Shown: positions 29,806 to 40,661, counted from the stretch's first letter. The stretch: DNA of 64,000 nucleotides from Orbus hercynius (GCF_003634275.1 NZ_RBWY01000001.1:1145689-1209688); one strand, 5' to 3'. The notes: generated by a model not told the origin, from the letters alone. Numbers and translations are program-made.

Positions 29806-30234
29806 TTATCGAATGACTAATACTGCTGTTTTAGCATGTCGTACAACACCTGAGGCGTTTGAACCAAGTAAATGGGTTGAAATATTTGGCCGACGAGAAC
29901 CAAGAATAATTAAATCAGGTTGTAACTCATTGGCCATCGTGAGTATTTCATCCCTAGGATTACCAAAAGCAATCGCATAAGATAAATTTTCTTTAGGTAA
30001 ATCAATCGATTGAATTAATTCAATTAACCATTTTTCGGCTTGAACAGTTGCCTTATCTTTAAATTCATCGAAACCAAATGAATAAGCATTAACAATTGCA
30101 GATGCAACAGGTAATGAATGAAAAAACTTAACTTTAGCATTCGCTAATTTAGCCAAATACTCAACATGCGGAAGTACTTTTTTAGTCAGATCCTTTTCAA
30201 CAATATCTACTGGAACTAAAATAGATTGATACAT
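29806..30234 (-). CDS. Universal stress protein, UspF/UspG type
   Basis: A 142-residue single-domain Usp that binds ATP. The N-terminal MYQSILVPVDI, and the C-terminal GSRRPNISTHLLGSNAS segment that corresponds to the nucleotide-binding glycine loop, are like E. coli UspF. Its exact role under stress cannot be read from sequence. It stands where recO would be found in the E. coli rnc-era-recO order, 93 bases downstream of era, and is probably monocistronic. Confidence 0.9.
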   Translation of the reverse strand: MYQSILVPVDIVEKDLTKKVLPHVEYLAKLANAKVKFFHSLPVASAIVNAYSFGFDEFKDKATVQAEKWLIELIQSIDLPKENLSYAIAFGNPRDEILTMANELQPDLIILGSRRPNISTHLLGSNASGVVRHAKTAVLVIR

Positions 30235-30327
30235 AGCACTCCTCCATCTTCGATTATTAAATAGATATGATTAGTATATCGCCGACATTACAAGCTTATC
30301 AATAAGCAAGCCATGATAAATCTTAAT

Positions 30328-31251
30328 TTAGTCCTCACCGTAACCTAAGCTACGTAGTGCTCGCTCATCATCAGCCCAACCAGCTTTAACTTTAACCCAG
30401 AGTTCTAAATGAACCTTAGTCTGAAAAAATTCCTGCATATCTTTACGAGCTTCAATACCAATTTGCTTAATTTTCTCGCCCTTATTACCAATCACCATTT
30501 TCTTTTGACCATCACGTTCAACAAGAATTAAACCATTAATACGATACATCCCCGTTTTTTCATCAACTTTGAATTGCTCTATTTCAACGGTGACTGAATA
30601 AGGTAATTCATCGCCTAAAAAACGCATCAATTTTTCACGAATTATTTCTGATGCCATAAAACGCTGTGAACGATCAGTGATGTAATCTTCAGGAAAATGA
30701 TGTTGGCCTTCAGGTAAATTATGCTTAACAAGTGATCTAATAATATCAATACCTTCGCCTTTTTCAGCACTAATTGGAATAACATCCTTAAAATTAACTT
30801 TCTGGCTTATGAGTTGAATATGTGGCAATAGTTTTGATTTATCTTGTACATTATCAATTTTATTGATGACCAATATTACTGGGCATTTAACATCTTGTAA
30901 TTTATTCACGACCATTTCATCATCATCGGTCCAATGTGTTCCTTCAACGACAAATAAGATTAATTCGACATGCCCAATTGAGCTACTTGCTGCTCGGTTC
31001 ATTAATCGATTAATTGCACGTTTCTCTTCAATATGAAGCCCTGGCGTATCAATATAAATAATTTGATCATTATCTTGTGTATCTATTCCTAAGATACGAT
31101 GACGCGTAGTTTGTGCTTTGCGAGAGGTAATTGAAACTTTCTGACCTAATAACTCATTGAGTAGCGTCGATTTACCCACATTGGGACGTCCAACAATAGC
31201 GACAAAACCGCAATGTGGTATATTGTCATTATCTATACTTTGATCCATCAT
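30328..31251 (-). CDS. era: GTPase Era
   Basis: Essential GTPase for 30S subunit maturation that binds the 3' end of 16S rRNA. The G1 motif GRPNVGKST is at 21-29, with G3 DTPG and G4 NKID. The C-terminal KH domain contains [13 protein letters not shown]. At 307 aa it is family length. Its ATG overlaps the rnc stop by four bases (ATGA), the usual rnc-era coupling. Confidence 0.97.
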   Translation of the reverse strand: MMDQSIDNDNIPHCGFVAIVGRPNVGKSTLLNELLGQKVSITSRKAQTTRHRILGIDTQDNDQIIYIDTPGLHIEEKRAINRLMNRAASSSIGHVELILFVVEGTHWTDDDEMVVNKLQDVKCPVILVINKIDNVQDKSKLLPHIQLISQKVNFKDVIPISAEKGEGIDIIRSLVKHNLPEGQHHFPEDYITDRSQRFMASEIIREKLMRFLGDELPYSVTVEIEQFKVDEKTGMYRINGLILVERDGQKKMVIGNKGEKIKQIGIEARKDMQEFFQTKVHLELWVKVKAGWADDERALRSLGYGED

Positions 31252-31949
31252 TTGATACCTAAATTATCTATTGCAGTTTGAGCGGCTGCTTGTTCTGCTT
31301 TACGTCGATTAACCCCTCGACCCATATATCGATTATCATCATTGTCGAGTTTGCATTGAATAACAAATTCTTGCTCATGATCACTGCCAATAACTTCAAC
31401 AATTAAATAAACTGGACGTGCTTGATGAATACCTTGCAAATACTCTTGCAAACGCGTTTTAGCATCCTTTTGTTTTATCCCTGGTTCAATCGTTTTTAAA
31501 CGAGATTGATACCATGTTAAGATGAGTTGTTTAATCGTATTAATACAGCTGTCTAAATAAATTGCCCCAATAATCGCCTCAAGCGCATCTGATATGATAG
31601 AATCCCGTCGATGCCCACCACTTTTAAGCTCACCTTGCCCTAAAATTAAGCAATCACCAATACCGAAGTCTTGGCCTATAACAGCAAGCATCTCACCACA
31701 AACAAGTGTTGAACGCATCTGGCTAAGATCCCCCTCGTCAACAAAAGGGAATTGATTAAATAAAGCTTCGGCAATGACAAAACTTAAAATAGAGTCACCA
31801 AGATACTCTAATCGCTCATTGTGTGACTTATCGGCACTACGATGTGTCAGTGCTTTTGATAAGAGATTAATATCATTAAACCTATAACCAATTGATTGTT
31901 GTAATTTTTCCAAACGTTGTTCATTTGCTTTCATTACTTCTCGACTCAT
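31248..31949 (-). CDS. rnc: Ribonuclease III
   Basis: Cleaves double-stranded RNA in rRNA processing and mRNA turnover. The catalytic signature [10 protein letters not shown] is at 44-53, with a second acidic site in the [13 protein letters not shown] segment. A C-terminal double-stranded RNA-binding domain covers about 155-230. The start could also be the ATG five codons in ([10 protein letters not shown]), which has a better GAG-type ribosome site. It precedes era in the conserved order. Confidence 0.96.
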   Translation of the reverse strand: MSREVMKANEQRLEKLQQSIGYRFNDINLLSKALTHRSADKSHNERLEYLGDSILSFVIAEALFNQFPFVDEGDLSQMRSTLVCGEMLAVIGQDFGIGDCLILGQGELKSGGHRRDSIISDALEAIIGAIYLDSCINTIKQLILTWYQSRLKTIEPGIKQKDAKTRLQEYLQGIHQARPVYLIVEVIGSDHEQEFVIQCKLDNDDNRYMGRGVNRRKAEQAAAQTAIDNLGIK

Positions 31950-31994
31950 AATTATTTCTACAACACAAAGTATTTTTCCTTATACCCATTATTT

Positions 31995-32024
31995 TTATAA
32001 AAAATAGCGCCAAAAACGGCGCTT
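31995..32024 (-). terminator. Terminator between lepB and rnc
   Basis: On the minus strand AGCGCC-GTTTTT-GGCGCT is followed by ATTTTTTAT. It lies 39 bases after the lepB stop, implying that rnc-era either rely on read-through or have a separate promoter. Confidence 0.8.
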
Positions 32025-32062
32025 ATAAAGGGCATACAATTTATTAAATAAATTATTCCCAA

Positions 32063-33058
32063 TTAGTGAACACTACCAATTCGGTTAAAACGAATGCTAC
32101 TTGGCCACTCATTTGGCTGCTTTTCAAAACTCATCCAAATTGCAGAAACCTTACCAACAAAATTTTTCTCAGGGACAAATCCCCAAAAACGGCTATCATC
32201 ACTATTATCACGATTATCACCCATCATAAAATAGTAGCCATGAGGCACAATCCATTCACCCAGTTTTTGTCCAGACTGTTTATAAAAATCGTTTAAATCA
32301 TGAATCTGCATAGGTAATAGCAAAATATCATGAGTTTGTTCACCAAGTGTTTCATTTCTTTTATTTAAAGAAAAGGCTAGTTGAGAGTTATTTTTTGGCA
32401 AATTTAATCCACTGTACTGTTGTTCAGTATAAAAATTAGTACCAGCCTGACTGAGCACTTCAACCCATTCACTTGGCGTAACATCGGTATATTTAAGGTT
32501 TAACGGCTGCGATTGTTGCCCCTTACACATCGTATCTTGAGTTTCGCAAGCAGGATAAATAAACAGTTCTTTAGTGTCGGGTTGATACACTATTTTATCA
32601 CCCGGTACACCAACTACACGTTTGACAAAATCAATGCTTGTATTGAGTGGGTTTTTAAATACCGCAATATCACCACGCTTAGGATGACCTGTTGGAATCA
32701 CTGTAGCGTTAGTAATCGGATCTTTTATACCGTAGGCATATTTTTGAACTGCAATAAAATCACCAACGAGTAAAGTCGGCATCATTGAACCTGATGGTAT
32801 TTGAAATGGCTCAACAATAAACGAGCGGATAACAAAAACAACAAATAAAACCGGGAAGAAAGACGCTAATGAATCAACCCATTTTTTAGGACTACCGACT
32901 TCGGCTAAAATTTTGCCATCAATTTTACCATCAGTCTGTTTTCTCACATCTTCAACTTTGCGTTGTCTTGCAGGTTTCCATTTAAACTTCTCTAAAAACC
33001 ATAAAATTCCGGTAAAAAAAGTTGCCAATGTTAAGATAATAGCAAACATTCCAGCCAT
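32063..33058 (-). CDS. lepB: Signal peptidase I
   Basis: Inner-membrane protease that removes signal peptides from exported proteins. Two N-terminal membrane segments (about 3-22 and 62-80) precede the periplasmic domain. The catalytic dyad is visible: Ser91 in IPSGSMMPTLL and Lys146 in DFVKRVVG, the same numbers as in E. coli. The GDNRDNSDDSRFWG box is intact. It follows lepA by 22 bases. Confidence 0.97.
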   Translation of the reverse strand: MAGMFAIILTLATFFTGILWFLEKFKWKPARQRKVEDVRKQTDGKIDGKILAEVGSPKKWVDSLASFFPVLFVVFVIRSFIVEPFQIPSGSMMPTLLVGDFIAVQKYAYGIKDPITNATVIPTGHPKRGDIAVFKNPLNTSIDFVKRVVGVPGDKIVYQPDTKELFIYPACETQDTMCKGQQSQPLNLKYTDVTPSEWVEVLSQAGTNFYTEQQYSGLNLPKNNSQLAFSLNKRNETLGEQTHDILLLPMQIHDLNDFYKQSGQKLGEWIVPHGYYFMMGDNRDNSDDSRFWGFVPEKNFVGKVSAIWMSFEKQPNEWPSSIRFNRIGSVH

Positions 33059-33080
33059 TGTACTTCCTCGTTTTAATTAA

Positions 33081-34877
33081 TTACTCTTTACCTACATGTA
33101 AAATAGCTAGAAACGCTTCTTGTGGCAATTCAACATTACCAACTTGTTTCATCCGTTTTTTACCTTCTTTTTGCTTCTGTAGCAATTTTTTCTTACGACT
33201 AACATCGCCACCATAGCATTTTGCTAATACGTTTTTCCTTAACTGTTTAACAGTTGAACGAGCAATAATATGATTTCCAATCGCAGCTTGTATAGCGATA
33301 TCAAATTGCTGACGAGGAATAAACTCTTTCATTTTCTCAACTAATTCTCGTCCACGATATTGCGCGCTTGAGCGATGAATAATTAAAGCTAACGCATCAA
33401 CGCGTTCAGCGTTAATTAATACATCGACACGGACCATATCTGACGCTTGAAAGTGCTTAAAGCTATAATCCAAAGAAGCGTAACCTTTAGAGGTTGACTT
33501 TAATTTATCGAAAAAGTCTAACACCACTTCTGCCATTGGAATCTCATACGTTAATGCAACTTGATTACCATGATAAACCATATTAGTCTGTGCACCGCGT
33601 TTCTCAACGCAAAGCGTGATAACATTACCTAGGTATGTTTGTGGCACTAAAATATGACATTCAGCTATTGGCTCTCTTAACTCGGCAATATTATTGATCG
33701 CAGGTAGTTTCGATGGGCTATCAATATACAGTGTTTCGTTTGAGGTAGTTAATACTTCATAAACAACTGTCGGCGCGGTTGTAATAAGATCAAGATCGTA
33801 CTCTCGTTCTAAACGCTCTTGAATGATCTCCATATGCAGCAGCCCCAAGAAACCACAACGGAAACCAAATCCTAGCGCGCTTGAGCTTTCTGGCTCATAA
33901 AACAAGGAGGCATCATTCAAGCTCAACTTACCTAATGCATCACGAAAAGCTTCATAATCATCAGAACTTGTTGGGAATAATCCCGCATAAACCTGTGGTT
34001 TAACACGTTTAAAACCTGGCAACGCTTTTTCAGCTGGATTACGAGAAAGTGTTAATGTATCACCAACCGGGGCGCCCAGAATATCTTTTATTGCACACAC
34101 TACCCAGCCAACTTCACCACATGCTAGGATCTCTTTATCAATTTGTTTCGGCGTAAAAATCCCTAAACGATCGACATTATAAGTCATACCTGTACTCATG
34201 ACTTTAATTTTATCGCCTTTACGCAACTGACCGTTTTTGACCCGAATTAATGAAACAACACCTAAGTAATTATCAAACCAAGAGTCGATAATTAACGCTT
34301 GTAACGCAGCAGAACTATCTCCTTCTGGCGCGGGAATATCTCGAACTAATCGTTCAAGTACATCAACCACACCAACACCCGTTTTCGCAGAACAGCGCAC
34401 AGCATCTGATGCATCAATGCCGACAATGTCTTCGATCTCTTGTGCGACGCGCTCGGGCTCAGCAGCTGGTAAATCAATTTTATTAAGTATTGGCACAACT
34501 TCTAAATTCATATCGATTGCAGTATAGCAATTGGCAAGTGTTTGCGCCTCTACCCCTTGCCCTGCATCGACTACTAATAATGCCCCTTCACACGCTGCAA
34601 GTGAACGTGAAACTTCGTACGAGAAGTCAACATGACCTGGCGTATCGATAAAATTAAGTTGATAAGTTTGACCGTCTTTTGCATGATAATCTAACGTCAC
34701 GCTTTGCGCTTTAATAGTTATGCCCCTTTCACGTTCAAGATCCATTGAATCAAGAACTTGAGCTTCCATTTCGCGATCGGATAATCCGCCACAAATTTGG
34801 ATAATTCGATCGGATAACGTTGATTTGCCATGATCAATATGGGCAATAATTGAAAAATTTCGGATATTTTTATTCAT
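33081..34877 (-). CDS. lepA: Elongation factor 4 (LepA)
   Basis: A translational GTPase that acts in 30S assembly and ribosome back-translocation. The G1 motif AHIDHGKST is at 12-20, with G3 DTPGH and G4 NKID. EF-G-like domains II, III and V are followed by the LepA-specific C-terminal domain with [11 protein letters not shown] and the basic [16 protein letters not shown]. At 598 aa it is one residue from the E. coli length. It lies between rseB and lepB. Confidence 0.97.
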   Translation of the reverse strand: MNKNIRNFSIIAHIDHGKSTLSDRIIQICGGLSDREMEAQVLDSMDLERERGITIKAQSVTLDYHAKDGQTYQLNFIDTPGHVDFSYEVSRSLAACEGALLVVDAGQGVEAQTLANCYTAIDMNLEVVPILNKIDLPAAEPERVAQEIEDIVGIDASDAVRCSAKTGVGVVDVLERLVRDIPAPEGDSSAALQALIIDSWFDNYLGVVSLIRVKNGQLRKGDKIKVMSTGMTYNVDRLGIFTPKQIDKEILACGEVGWVVCAIKDILGAPVGDTLTLSRNPAEKALPGFKRVKPQVYAGLFPTSSDDYEAFRDALGKLSLNDASLFYEPESSSALGFGFRCGFLGLLHMEIIQERLEREYDLDLITTAPTVVYEVLTTSNETLYIDSPSKLPAINNIAELREPIAECHILVPQTYLGNVITLCVEKRGAQTNMVYHGNQVALTYEIPMAEVVLDFFDKLKSTSKGYASLDYSFKHFQASDMVRVDVLINAERVDALALIIHRSSAQYRGRELVEKMKEFIPRQQFDIAIQAAIGNHIIARSTVKQLRKNVLAKCYGGDVSRKKKLLQKQKEGKKRMKQVGNVELPQEAFLAILHVGKE

Positions 34878-34987
34878 ATCAATTATTTTGTTAATCTTTG
34901 TCAGTTAATAGATGCTTTAAATTAGCCAAGCATTCTACACATTAATCGGACTTAAGCATAGCATTACATGAGCCATTTTTATTATGC

Positions 34988-36010
34988 TCATTTACTTTTT
35001 ATACTGTGAGCAATCCGTTCTATTGTTTCAAGTGGTATATTACCGATAATAACCACGTTTTTATTATCGATATTAGCAGAGTAAACGGTTCTGTCACTTT
35101 GTATTGAGGCAATCGCTTTTTTATCTAACGAAGCGGGCGCAGAAACATTGACGCTAAATGAAAATATTCCATCTGAAAAAAGCCGAGTATCTATCGTTGA
35201 TTTCTCATAGTTGATGTTATATGAAGCACTTTCTTCAAAGCCTGCTGGTAACCATTTAACCGACCAACTATCTAATGCACTTTCCTCTTTATCAAGTGGA
35301 AAGAAAATTGGATAGTTACGCTGCTCGATATCCTTTTTAAAGGCTGTTTTATCAAAAGCAAAATTAATATCGAGCACTTTCATTTGTTTAATTATCTTTG
35401 AATTAAAATCCAATAAATCAATACGAAGTGGTAAATGACTCTTATCATCTATCCAAATTACATAATTATATCGATCTTTGTCTTTAGGAATGATACGGAT
35501 AAGCTGACAATCCTCATCCGCTGTTCTGGCTTTACCTAATAAAATAAAATCATAGTATTTACTTAATTTTTTGAAATCATTATAAATAACATCCGGAAAA
35601 GCTTCTAAAATACGGCTTGCCGGAAACGAGAAAGAGACACTTTCCGGCTGAAAATAACTGACTGTATTATTATGTAAAATAATCTCTTTTGCTGCACCTT
35701 CTAAATAAAGCAATTGGGCATAATTCTGCTTATTTGCAGTCATATAGGTATACTGAAATGTCGTAGCATAATCATTATTATCTCCCAGTACAAAATAGAT
35801 CTGATAGTCAGTATTTAATACTGCATGTTGCATATTATTTAAAATAGCAATAACCGAATCATCGGTTAACGCCGCATTAGTAACAGGCACTTTATCCTTG
35901 GTTGTAGCGAAAACAGAACAACATAAGAATAAAGACAAAATCGTTAAAATAATCTTAAGTTGCTTTGTACATAAATTGACTAGCGCCATTTTAAATAAAT
36001 TCATAATCAT
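34988..36010 (-). CDS. rseB: Sigma-E regulatory protein RseB
   Basis: A periplasmic protein that shields RseA from DegS cleavage and senses lipoprotein or LPS stress. The N-terminus carries a signal peptide ending near SVFA; a MucB/RseB-type N-terminal lipid-binding-like domain (about 55-220) and a C-terminal domain (about 240-335, with WLPAGF) follow. The sequence is diverged from E. coli but the operon position is decisive. It follows rseA by 11 bases. No rseC follows; the next gene is lepA, 110 bases on. Confidence 0.88.
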   Translation of the reverse strand: MIMNLFKMALVNLCTKQLKIILTILSLFLCCSVFATTKDKVPVTNAALTDDSVIAILNNMQHAVLNTDYQIYFVLGDNNDYATTFQYTYMTANKQNYAQLLYLEGAAKEIILHNNTVSYFQPESVSFSFPASRILEAFPDVIYNDFKKLSKYYDFILLGKARTADEDCQLIRIIPKDKDRYNYVIWIDDKSHLPLRIDLLDFNSKIIKQMKVLDINFAFDKTAFKKDIEQRNYPIFFPLDKEESALDSWSVKWLPAGFEESASYNINYEKSTIDTRLFSDGIFSFSVNVSAPASLDKKAIASIQSDRTVYSANIDNKNVVIIGNIPLETIERIAHSIKSK

Positions 36011-36021
36011 TTAATTGATCA

Positions 36022-36576
36022 TTATTGAACGTTCAAACGTTTTTGTAATTCATAATCTTGTACAAGTAAACGTATTTTATTGTACTGTTGCTGATCAACT
36101 TGTTCTGATGTTGATTGATCATTATTTGCATGACTTGGCATCCCGCCAACAGGTGCAACACTCACTCCAACAGGCATTGTATTTAATACCGAAATGTCAT
36201 TCGATGAATCCTGTTGATATTGCACTCCTGCTATAATAGCTAAAGTGACACAAGCCGCTAATCCAACTTGACTAAGTTTACCAACAACATCTTTAATTTT
36301 AATCCAAAGAAGATTATTTTGTCTTGCTGGTTCAAACACAGCAATATGAGCTTGGTCATAGAGATCATCTAATGCAATTGCATCAGCAATTTTATCTACA
36401 ATATTCAGTGTCAAAACGCCATCATTTAACTTATTTTGCATCACATCTCGGACAATATGATAACGCTGCCAGCACTGCTGTAAGTCCTGATCTTGTGCTA
36501 CAGCATCAACAAACTCTACATCATATTGTTCACCGTCAATAAATGATGAAAGTTGTTCTTTTTGCTCTCTTAACAT
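36022..36576 (-). CDS. rseA: Anti-sigma-E factor RseA
   Basis: A single-pass inner-membrane protein. Its cytoplasmic N-terminus (EQLSSFIDGE...WQRYHIVRDVM) holds sigma-E inactive. The membrane segment (about residues 104-120, VGLAACVTLAIIAGV) is cut by DegS and RseP under envelope stress. The periplasmic tail is Q-rich and ends with the VQDYELQKRL-type RseB-binding segment. The start at 36576 is chosen for its AAAGG site and alignment with E. coli; an ATG six codons upstream exists. It is 41 bases after rpoE. Confidence 0.93.
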   Translation of the reverse strand: MLREQKEQLSSFIDGEQYDVEFVDAVAQDQDLQQCWQRYHIVRDVMQNKLNDGVLTLNIVDKIADAIALDDLYDQAHIAVFEPARQNNLLWIKIKDVVGKLSQVGLAACVTLAIIAGVQYQQDSSNDISVLNTMPVGVSVAPVGGMPSHANNDQSTSEQVDQQQYNKIRLLVQDYELQKRLNVQ

Positions 36577-36617
36577 AATTTGCCTTTTAATCATATTGGT
36601 TAAAATGTCTGCTTACC

Positions 36618-37190
36618 CTAGCCTAATAACGGTTTTAACTTCTCATCAATCACTTCACGGGCTCTAAATATACGCGAACGAACCGTGCCAATTGGTGTAC
36701 TCATTATTTCAGCGATTTCCTCATAACTCAAACCATCGATTTCTCGTAGTGTAATTGCCGTTTTTAAATCTTCCGGCAACGATTCGATAGCGGTAAAGAC
36801 AACGCGTTTTATTTCATCTGATAATATTAAGCTCTCTGGATTATCAATATCCCTTAACAAATCAGAACCTTCATAAGCTTCAGCTTCTGAAGCATCAATA
36901 TCTGAAGATGGTGGTCTTCTACCTTGTGCAATCAAATAGTTTTTCGCGGTATTGACTGCAATTCGATACAACCAAGTATAAAATACACTTTCACCTTTAA
37001 AAGAGCTTAACGAACGATACGCTTTAATAAAAGTCTCTTGTACAACGTCGGGGATCTCTGACGATGATACATAACGAGATACTAAATGCGCCAACCTATT
37101 TTGATAACGTGTTACCAATAAGTTGAATGCATTTTTATTGCCTGCAAGCACTCGGTCAACCAATACTTGATCGGTTACTTGTTCTCCCAT
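36618..37190 (-). CDS. rpoE: RNA polymerase sigma-E factor
   Basis: An ECF sigma factor for the envelope-stress regulon. Region 2 (QNRLAHLVSRYV...VVQETFIKAYR) and region 4 (LPEDLKTAITLREIDGLSYEEIAEIM and GTVRSRIFRARE) are well conserved. At 190 aa it has the length of E. coli RpoE. A sigma-E type promoter lies upstream at 37246-37273, so the operon rpoE-rseA-rseB is autoregulated. Confidence 0.97.
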   Translation of the reverse strand: MGEQVTDQVLVDRVLAGNKNAFNLLVTRYQNRLAHLVSRYVSSSEIPDVVQETFIKAYRSLSSFKGESVFYTWLYRIAVNTAKNYLIAQGRRPPSSDIDASEAEAYEGSDLLRDIDNPESLILSDEIKRVVFTAIESLPEDLKTAITLREIDGLSYEEIAEIMSTPIGTVRSRIFRAREVIDEKLKPLLG

Positions 37191-37245
37191 TTAAGGCCAT
37201 TCCTCATCTGTTATCCCCTATGACCCAAAATGTGCATACGGTATA

Positions 37246-37273
37246 TTAGAGTTCATAAAATCAAAAAAGTTCC
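37246..37273 (-). promoter_or_regulatory. Sigma-E-dependent promoter of rpoE
   Basis: On the minus strand GGAACTT (37267-37273) and TCTAA (37246-37250) are separated by exactly 16 bases. This is the sigma-E consensus arrangement and is like the autoregulated rpoE promoter of E. coli. The -10 lies 55 bases before the rpoE start. The rest of 37191-37410 holds no gene. Confidence 0.88.
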
Positions 37274-37410
37274 CAACATTTTAATAGAATTATAATAAAG
37301 AGATCTATTAAAAATATTTTTTATTTTCCACTGCCGGTGTATCAGTGCCATAATAATTATTCTATGACTCATTACATAGATATTTTATTATAATATTCAG
37401 CTCGTTTTAG

Positions 37411-39909
37411 TTAGTTGTGCGAAGATATATTGAAAGGTGCGATCTTCCTCTCACCATTCTCATCATAAAAAATTTGATAAAATTGAGGAAGATTAAAATT
37501 GACCGATAAACTTGTTGCAAAAGTAAAGCGATCGTCAGATAAAGCATAGAAGCTATTTACATCACGAATCATATTTTGCACATTACCATTGCAATTACGA
37601 TAAATTTCAGCTTGATTATTTTCATTTAAAATATACAGATCAAACCCAGATAGTTTATTTTCAAAGAAAAATTGAATAATACCTTCACATGCAAAGCTAT
37701 CAATCTCTTTCGGTAATTCATTACTGGTATTCCATACGTTTAACGCGCTGCCATGAATTTTGTGATTTGATAACGCGCCATAAAAATCGACCGTATTATC
37801 AAATTGATGCGCGGAGACACCAAATCGCTCAAAAAAAAGATACCACGATGAACCATTTATGCGTAGTGGCATAAACTGCTTAACGTTATTTAAGCTTGTT
37901 GTTAATCGTAAATCAATACAACGATCCATGAGTTTTTGCATTTGTTGTAAGATCTCATTTTGTAAGTATTTACTGTAACAAAATATTTTAATAGGGCTGG
38001 GTAAATCGGCATCTTTGTGCATACGATTCAATAATGTTTTCGTTGCATCTAATACGCATGATGGTCCTTCAAAATTTAAAACTCTAATTTCATTCCAAGA
38101 ATTACGATACAATAAATTAATTGATTGGACCAAACTCAGCTCTTTTTCGCCATAATTAAATACATTAACATCAAAGATTTGATGATATGAATTAAGAATG
38201 TCAAGATCTGCACTCACTTCATCTTTCAAATTAACCATAATCGCAAGTTGCCTAATTTCACATGGCCCTGATAAGGCTTCTTCTGTCGCAGTTGGAACAC
38301 TAATTGGAAAGTAAGATTGTAAGTCAGCCACAAGTTGACGTAGTTTTGTTGCGTCGTGATCAAGACCATCACGATAAAAAAAATGTGTTTTTGCAGAAAT
38401 AAGATGATTAAAATAACACCAAGCAACGAGTTTGACTAACGAATGACTATATTCTAAATACTGATGACCAATGATGGAATCTAACGTTGGCTTCTGCTTA
38501 TACACATACCAGCCGATACGATTAACCCGATCATTTTTGACATAAATAAACGTCAAGTTATCTTCAGCTAAGTCTCCTGGAATATTAGGATTAATCACCG
38601 TGACTTTTCCGGGCAAAACTTCATACGCCGCATATAATTTGCGAGTTAATATCGCTAAATCCTGCGGACTCATTAAGGAATCAAGATTATTGCGGCGACC
38701 GAAATTCAATAAATTACGATAGCCAGCCATCATAGTCTGTAATAATAACTCATTGACATCTCTAACTTTTTCAATTTTCCACATTTCACAGCGATCGAGT
38801 GCTTTAATATAACTATCATTCCATCCCCAACTATTGACTAATTCCATTAATAATAAGCGGCGCCAAGAGGAAGAGTCTACCGGTTGCGATAGTTTTTCAT
38901 TAACCTTTAAATAAAAACATTCTCGCACTAAATCCAACCTGACAGTATCGCCAATTTCGATTAAATAACGTGTGACTTTCTCCAACATCATATAATAGGA
39001 ATCGAGGTAGCTAAAACGCATATCATAGTGTTGAATTGAGGATTTAACTTGATAAGCAACAACTTGATTATCTGGATACTCCCAAGAATATGCTTCAAGA
39101 AGCAGATTTTTCAATACCGACTTAAATGGCGAATCAATACTTTTATAAAGTTGCCATAAACTGGCGCCAAAATACTCTTGGGCAGATAAATTTATCAGCG
39201 AACCGAAATCAATCCATTGTGAACGCTGTATCGCTTTAGCTTCAACTAAAGCAGAAATGCACTCATCATATGAAGTATATTGTTTACCATTAATAATGAA
39301 ATTAGAAGGAATCGCATACCAAAGTAGTAATTTTCCCGCCAGATGATTAGCACTGCGATAAAATTCCTCGAGCAATAACATATGTTGGGCTGAACCACAA
39401 TTCTCGCCCATTAAACACTCGTGATGTTTATCTTTAAAACGATCTGCATCAACAATAAACAGCGTTAGTCTTACGCCTTTGCTTAGCGCCCATGCCTCAA
39501 TTAAATGACATTTTTGAGCCAAAAACAACCGCTCATCAGCCGTTAAACTGTGTTCAACGCACACCCAAATATCTAAGTCTGAATGAATTGACTGTCCCAA
39601 TGTACAGGTGCTACCCATGGAATAAAGTGCAGAAATTTTACATACAGACTCGTCTAATACTTCGGGTACATAGCCAAAGTCATGAGTCACTTTTTCAAGT
39701 ATATCATCACAAGGATGATAAAAGGTAATGCCCTGCGGAACACACCGATCGGTATAGCCGGGTAATTTGGGGTGATGATAATGGAATAAAATAGGCAACA
39801 GCAAAAACACGTCCTGAAATGATTCAGGCATAGCATCAAGCGCTCGCTTTTTTTTAACAACTGCGAGCATATCTAAAGTGTTCTTTATTTGGTTAAGATA
39901 ATCTAGCAT
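37411..39909 (-). CDS. cyaA: Class I adenylate cyclase
   Basis: Makes cAMP from ATP for CRP signalling; in enterobacteria its activity is set by PTS component EIIA-Glc. The N-terminal catalytic domain has the nucleotidyltransferase-like motif GSTCTLGQSIHSDLDIWVC, and the family strings FGASLWQLYKSIDSP, RRNNL and DRFTFATSLSVNFNLPQFYQ are present. The start at 39909 (832 aa) aligns with the E. coli N-terminus; an ATG at 39945 would add 12 hydrophobic residues not found in the family. The C-terminus ends about 20 residues earlier than in E. coli. Confidence 0.95.
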   Translation of the reverse strand: MLDYLNQIKNTLDMLAVVKKKRALDAMPESFQDVFLLLPILFHYHHPKLPGYTDRCVPQGITFYHPCDDILEKVTHDFGYVPEVLDESVCKISALYSMGSTCTLGQSIHSDLDIWVCVEHSLTADERLFLAQKCHLIEAWALSKGVRLTLFIVDADRFKDKHHECLMGENCGSAQHMLLLEEFYRSANHLAGKLLLWYAIPSNFIINGKQYTSYDECISALVEAKAIQRSQWIDFGSLINLSAQEYFGASLWQLYKSIDSPFKSVLKNLLLEAYSWEYPDNQVVAYQVKSSIQHYDMRFSYLDSYYMMLEKVTRYLIEIGDTVRLDLVRECFYLKVNEKLSQPVDSSSWRRLLLMELVNSWGWNDSYIKALDRCEMWKIEKVRDVNELLLQTMMAGYRNLLNFGRRNNLDSLMSPQDLAILTRKLYAAYEVLPGKVTVINPNIPGDLAEDNLTFIYVKNDRVNRIGWYVYKQKPTLDSIIGHQYLEYSHSLVKLVAWCYFNHLISAKTHFFYRDGLDHDATKLRQLVADLQSYFPISVPTATEEALSGPCEIRQLAIMVNLKDEVSADLDILNSYHQIFDVNVFNYGEKELSLVQSINLLYRNSWNEIRVLNFEGPSCVLDATKTLLNRMHKDADLPSPIKIFCYSKYLQNEILQQMQKLMDRCIDLRLTTSLNNVKQFMPLRINGSSWYLFFERFGVSAHQFDNTVDFYGALSNHKIHGSALNVWNTSNELPKEIDSFACEGIIQFFFENKLSGFDLYILNENNQAEIYRNCNGNVQNMIRDVNSFYALSDDRFTFATSLSVNFNLPQFYQIFYDENGERKIAPFNISSHN

Positions 39910-40049
39910 AATGCATCTAAGAATTAAAAATACGACTAAGTGCATATTTTTATAATATTATCGCAATCTAGCATGTTATTTTATTGGCGTAAAGATATTT
40001 GCCAAACCAATTAAATTTAACGGAAACATCTTAAGATAAAACACGAAAA

Positions 40050-40661
40050 ATGATTACAACAGCGCAGATCTTTAATCAGATTAAAAATCAAATAAAATCA
40101 GACGATTTTTCACATAAAGCAGCGGTATTTATTCCCCTTATCAGAGATGAGTATGATCGATTAAATATACTGTTTGAAGTTAGAGCCGCAACACTCAGAT
40201 GGCAACCTGGCGATATCTGTTTACCAGGTGGTAAAATGGAAGCTCGGGATCATTCGGCAATAGACACTGCGATACGAGAAATGATTGAAGAGTTGGGACT
40301 CCCTGCTGAAAAAATTAAAATCTATGGTCAACTCCCGGCTTTTATCTCAGCCGTTGGCTTTGAAATCTACCCGGTTGTTGGTGAGCTCACCTGCCAACAA
40401 TTTAGGCTGAATAAAGATGAAGTTGCTCAAACCTTTACAGTCCCTCTTGAGTGGTTTATCAAAAATCCACCACGTAAAACGGCTATGGAGGTTGCTCATA
40501 AACCAGCAACCGACTTCCCGTTTGAACTACTGCCTAACCAAGCGAAAGACTGGCAAAAACGTTCACAACATGATATTTATGTTTATCATTATCAAAACTT
40601 CGTCATTTGGGGTTTAACGGCACACATTATTCAGCTATTTTTACACACAATAAATAGTTAA
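40050..40661 (+). CDS. nudL: NUDIX hydrolase, CoA pyrophosphatase type (NudL-like)
   Basis: A 203-residue NUDIX protein that probably cleaves CoA or related nucleotide pyrophosphates. The box reads GGKMEARDHSAIDTAIREMI then EELGL, with the REMIEELG core intact. The first glutamate of the general consensus is replaced, as in E. coli NudL. The upstream UPF0035-like LRWQPGDICLPGG segment supports the CoA pyrophosphatase subgroup. It is transcribed divergently from cyaA and precedes ubiG by 10 bases. Confidence 0.82.
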   Translation: MITTAQIFNQIKNQIKSDDFSHKAAVFIPLIRDEYDRLNILFEVRAATLRWQPGDICLPGGKMEARDHSAIDTAIREMIEELGLPAEKIKIYGQLPAFISAVGFEIYPVVGELTCQQFRLNKDEVAQTFTVPLEWFIKNPPRKTAMEVAHKPATDFPFELLPNQAKDWQKRSQHDIYVYHYQNFVIWGLTAHIIQLFLHTINS

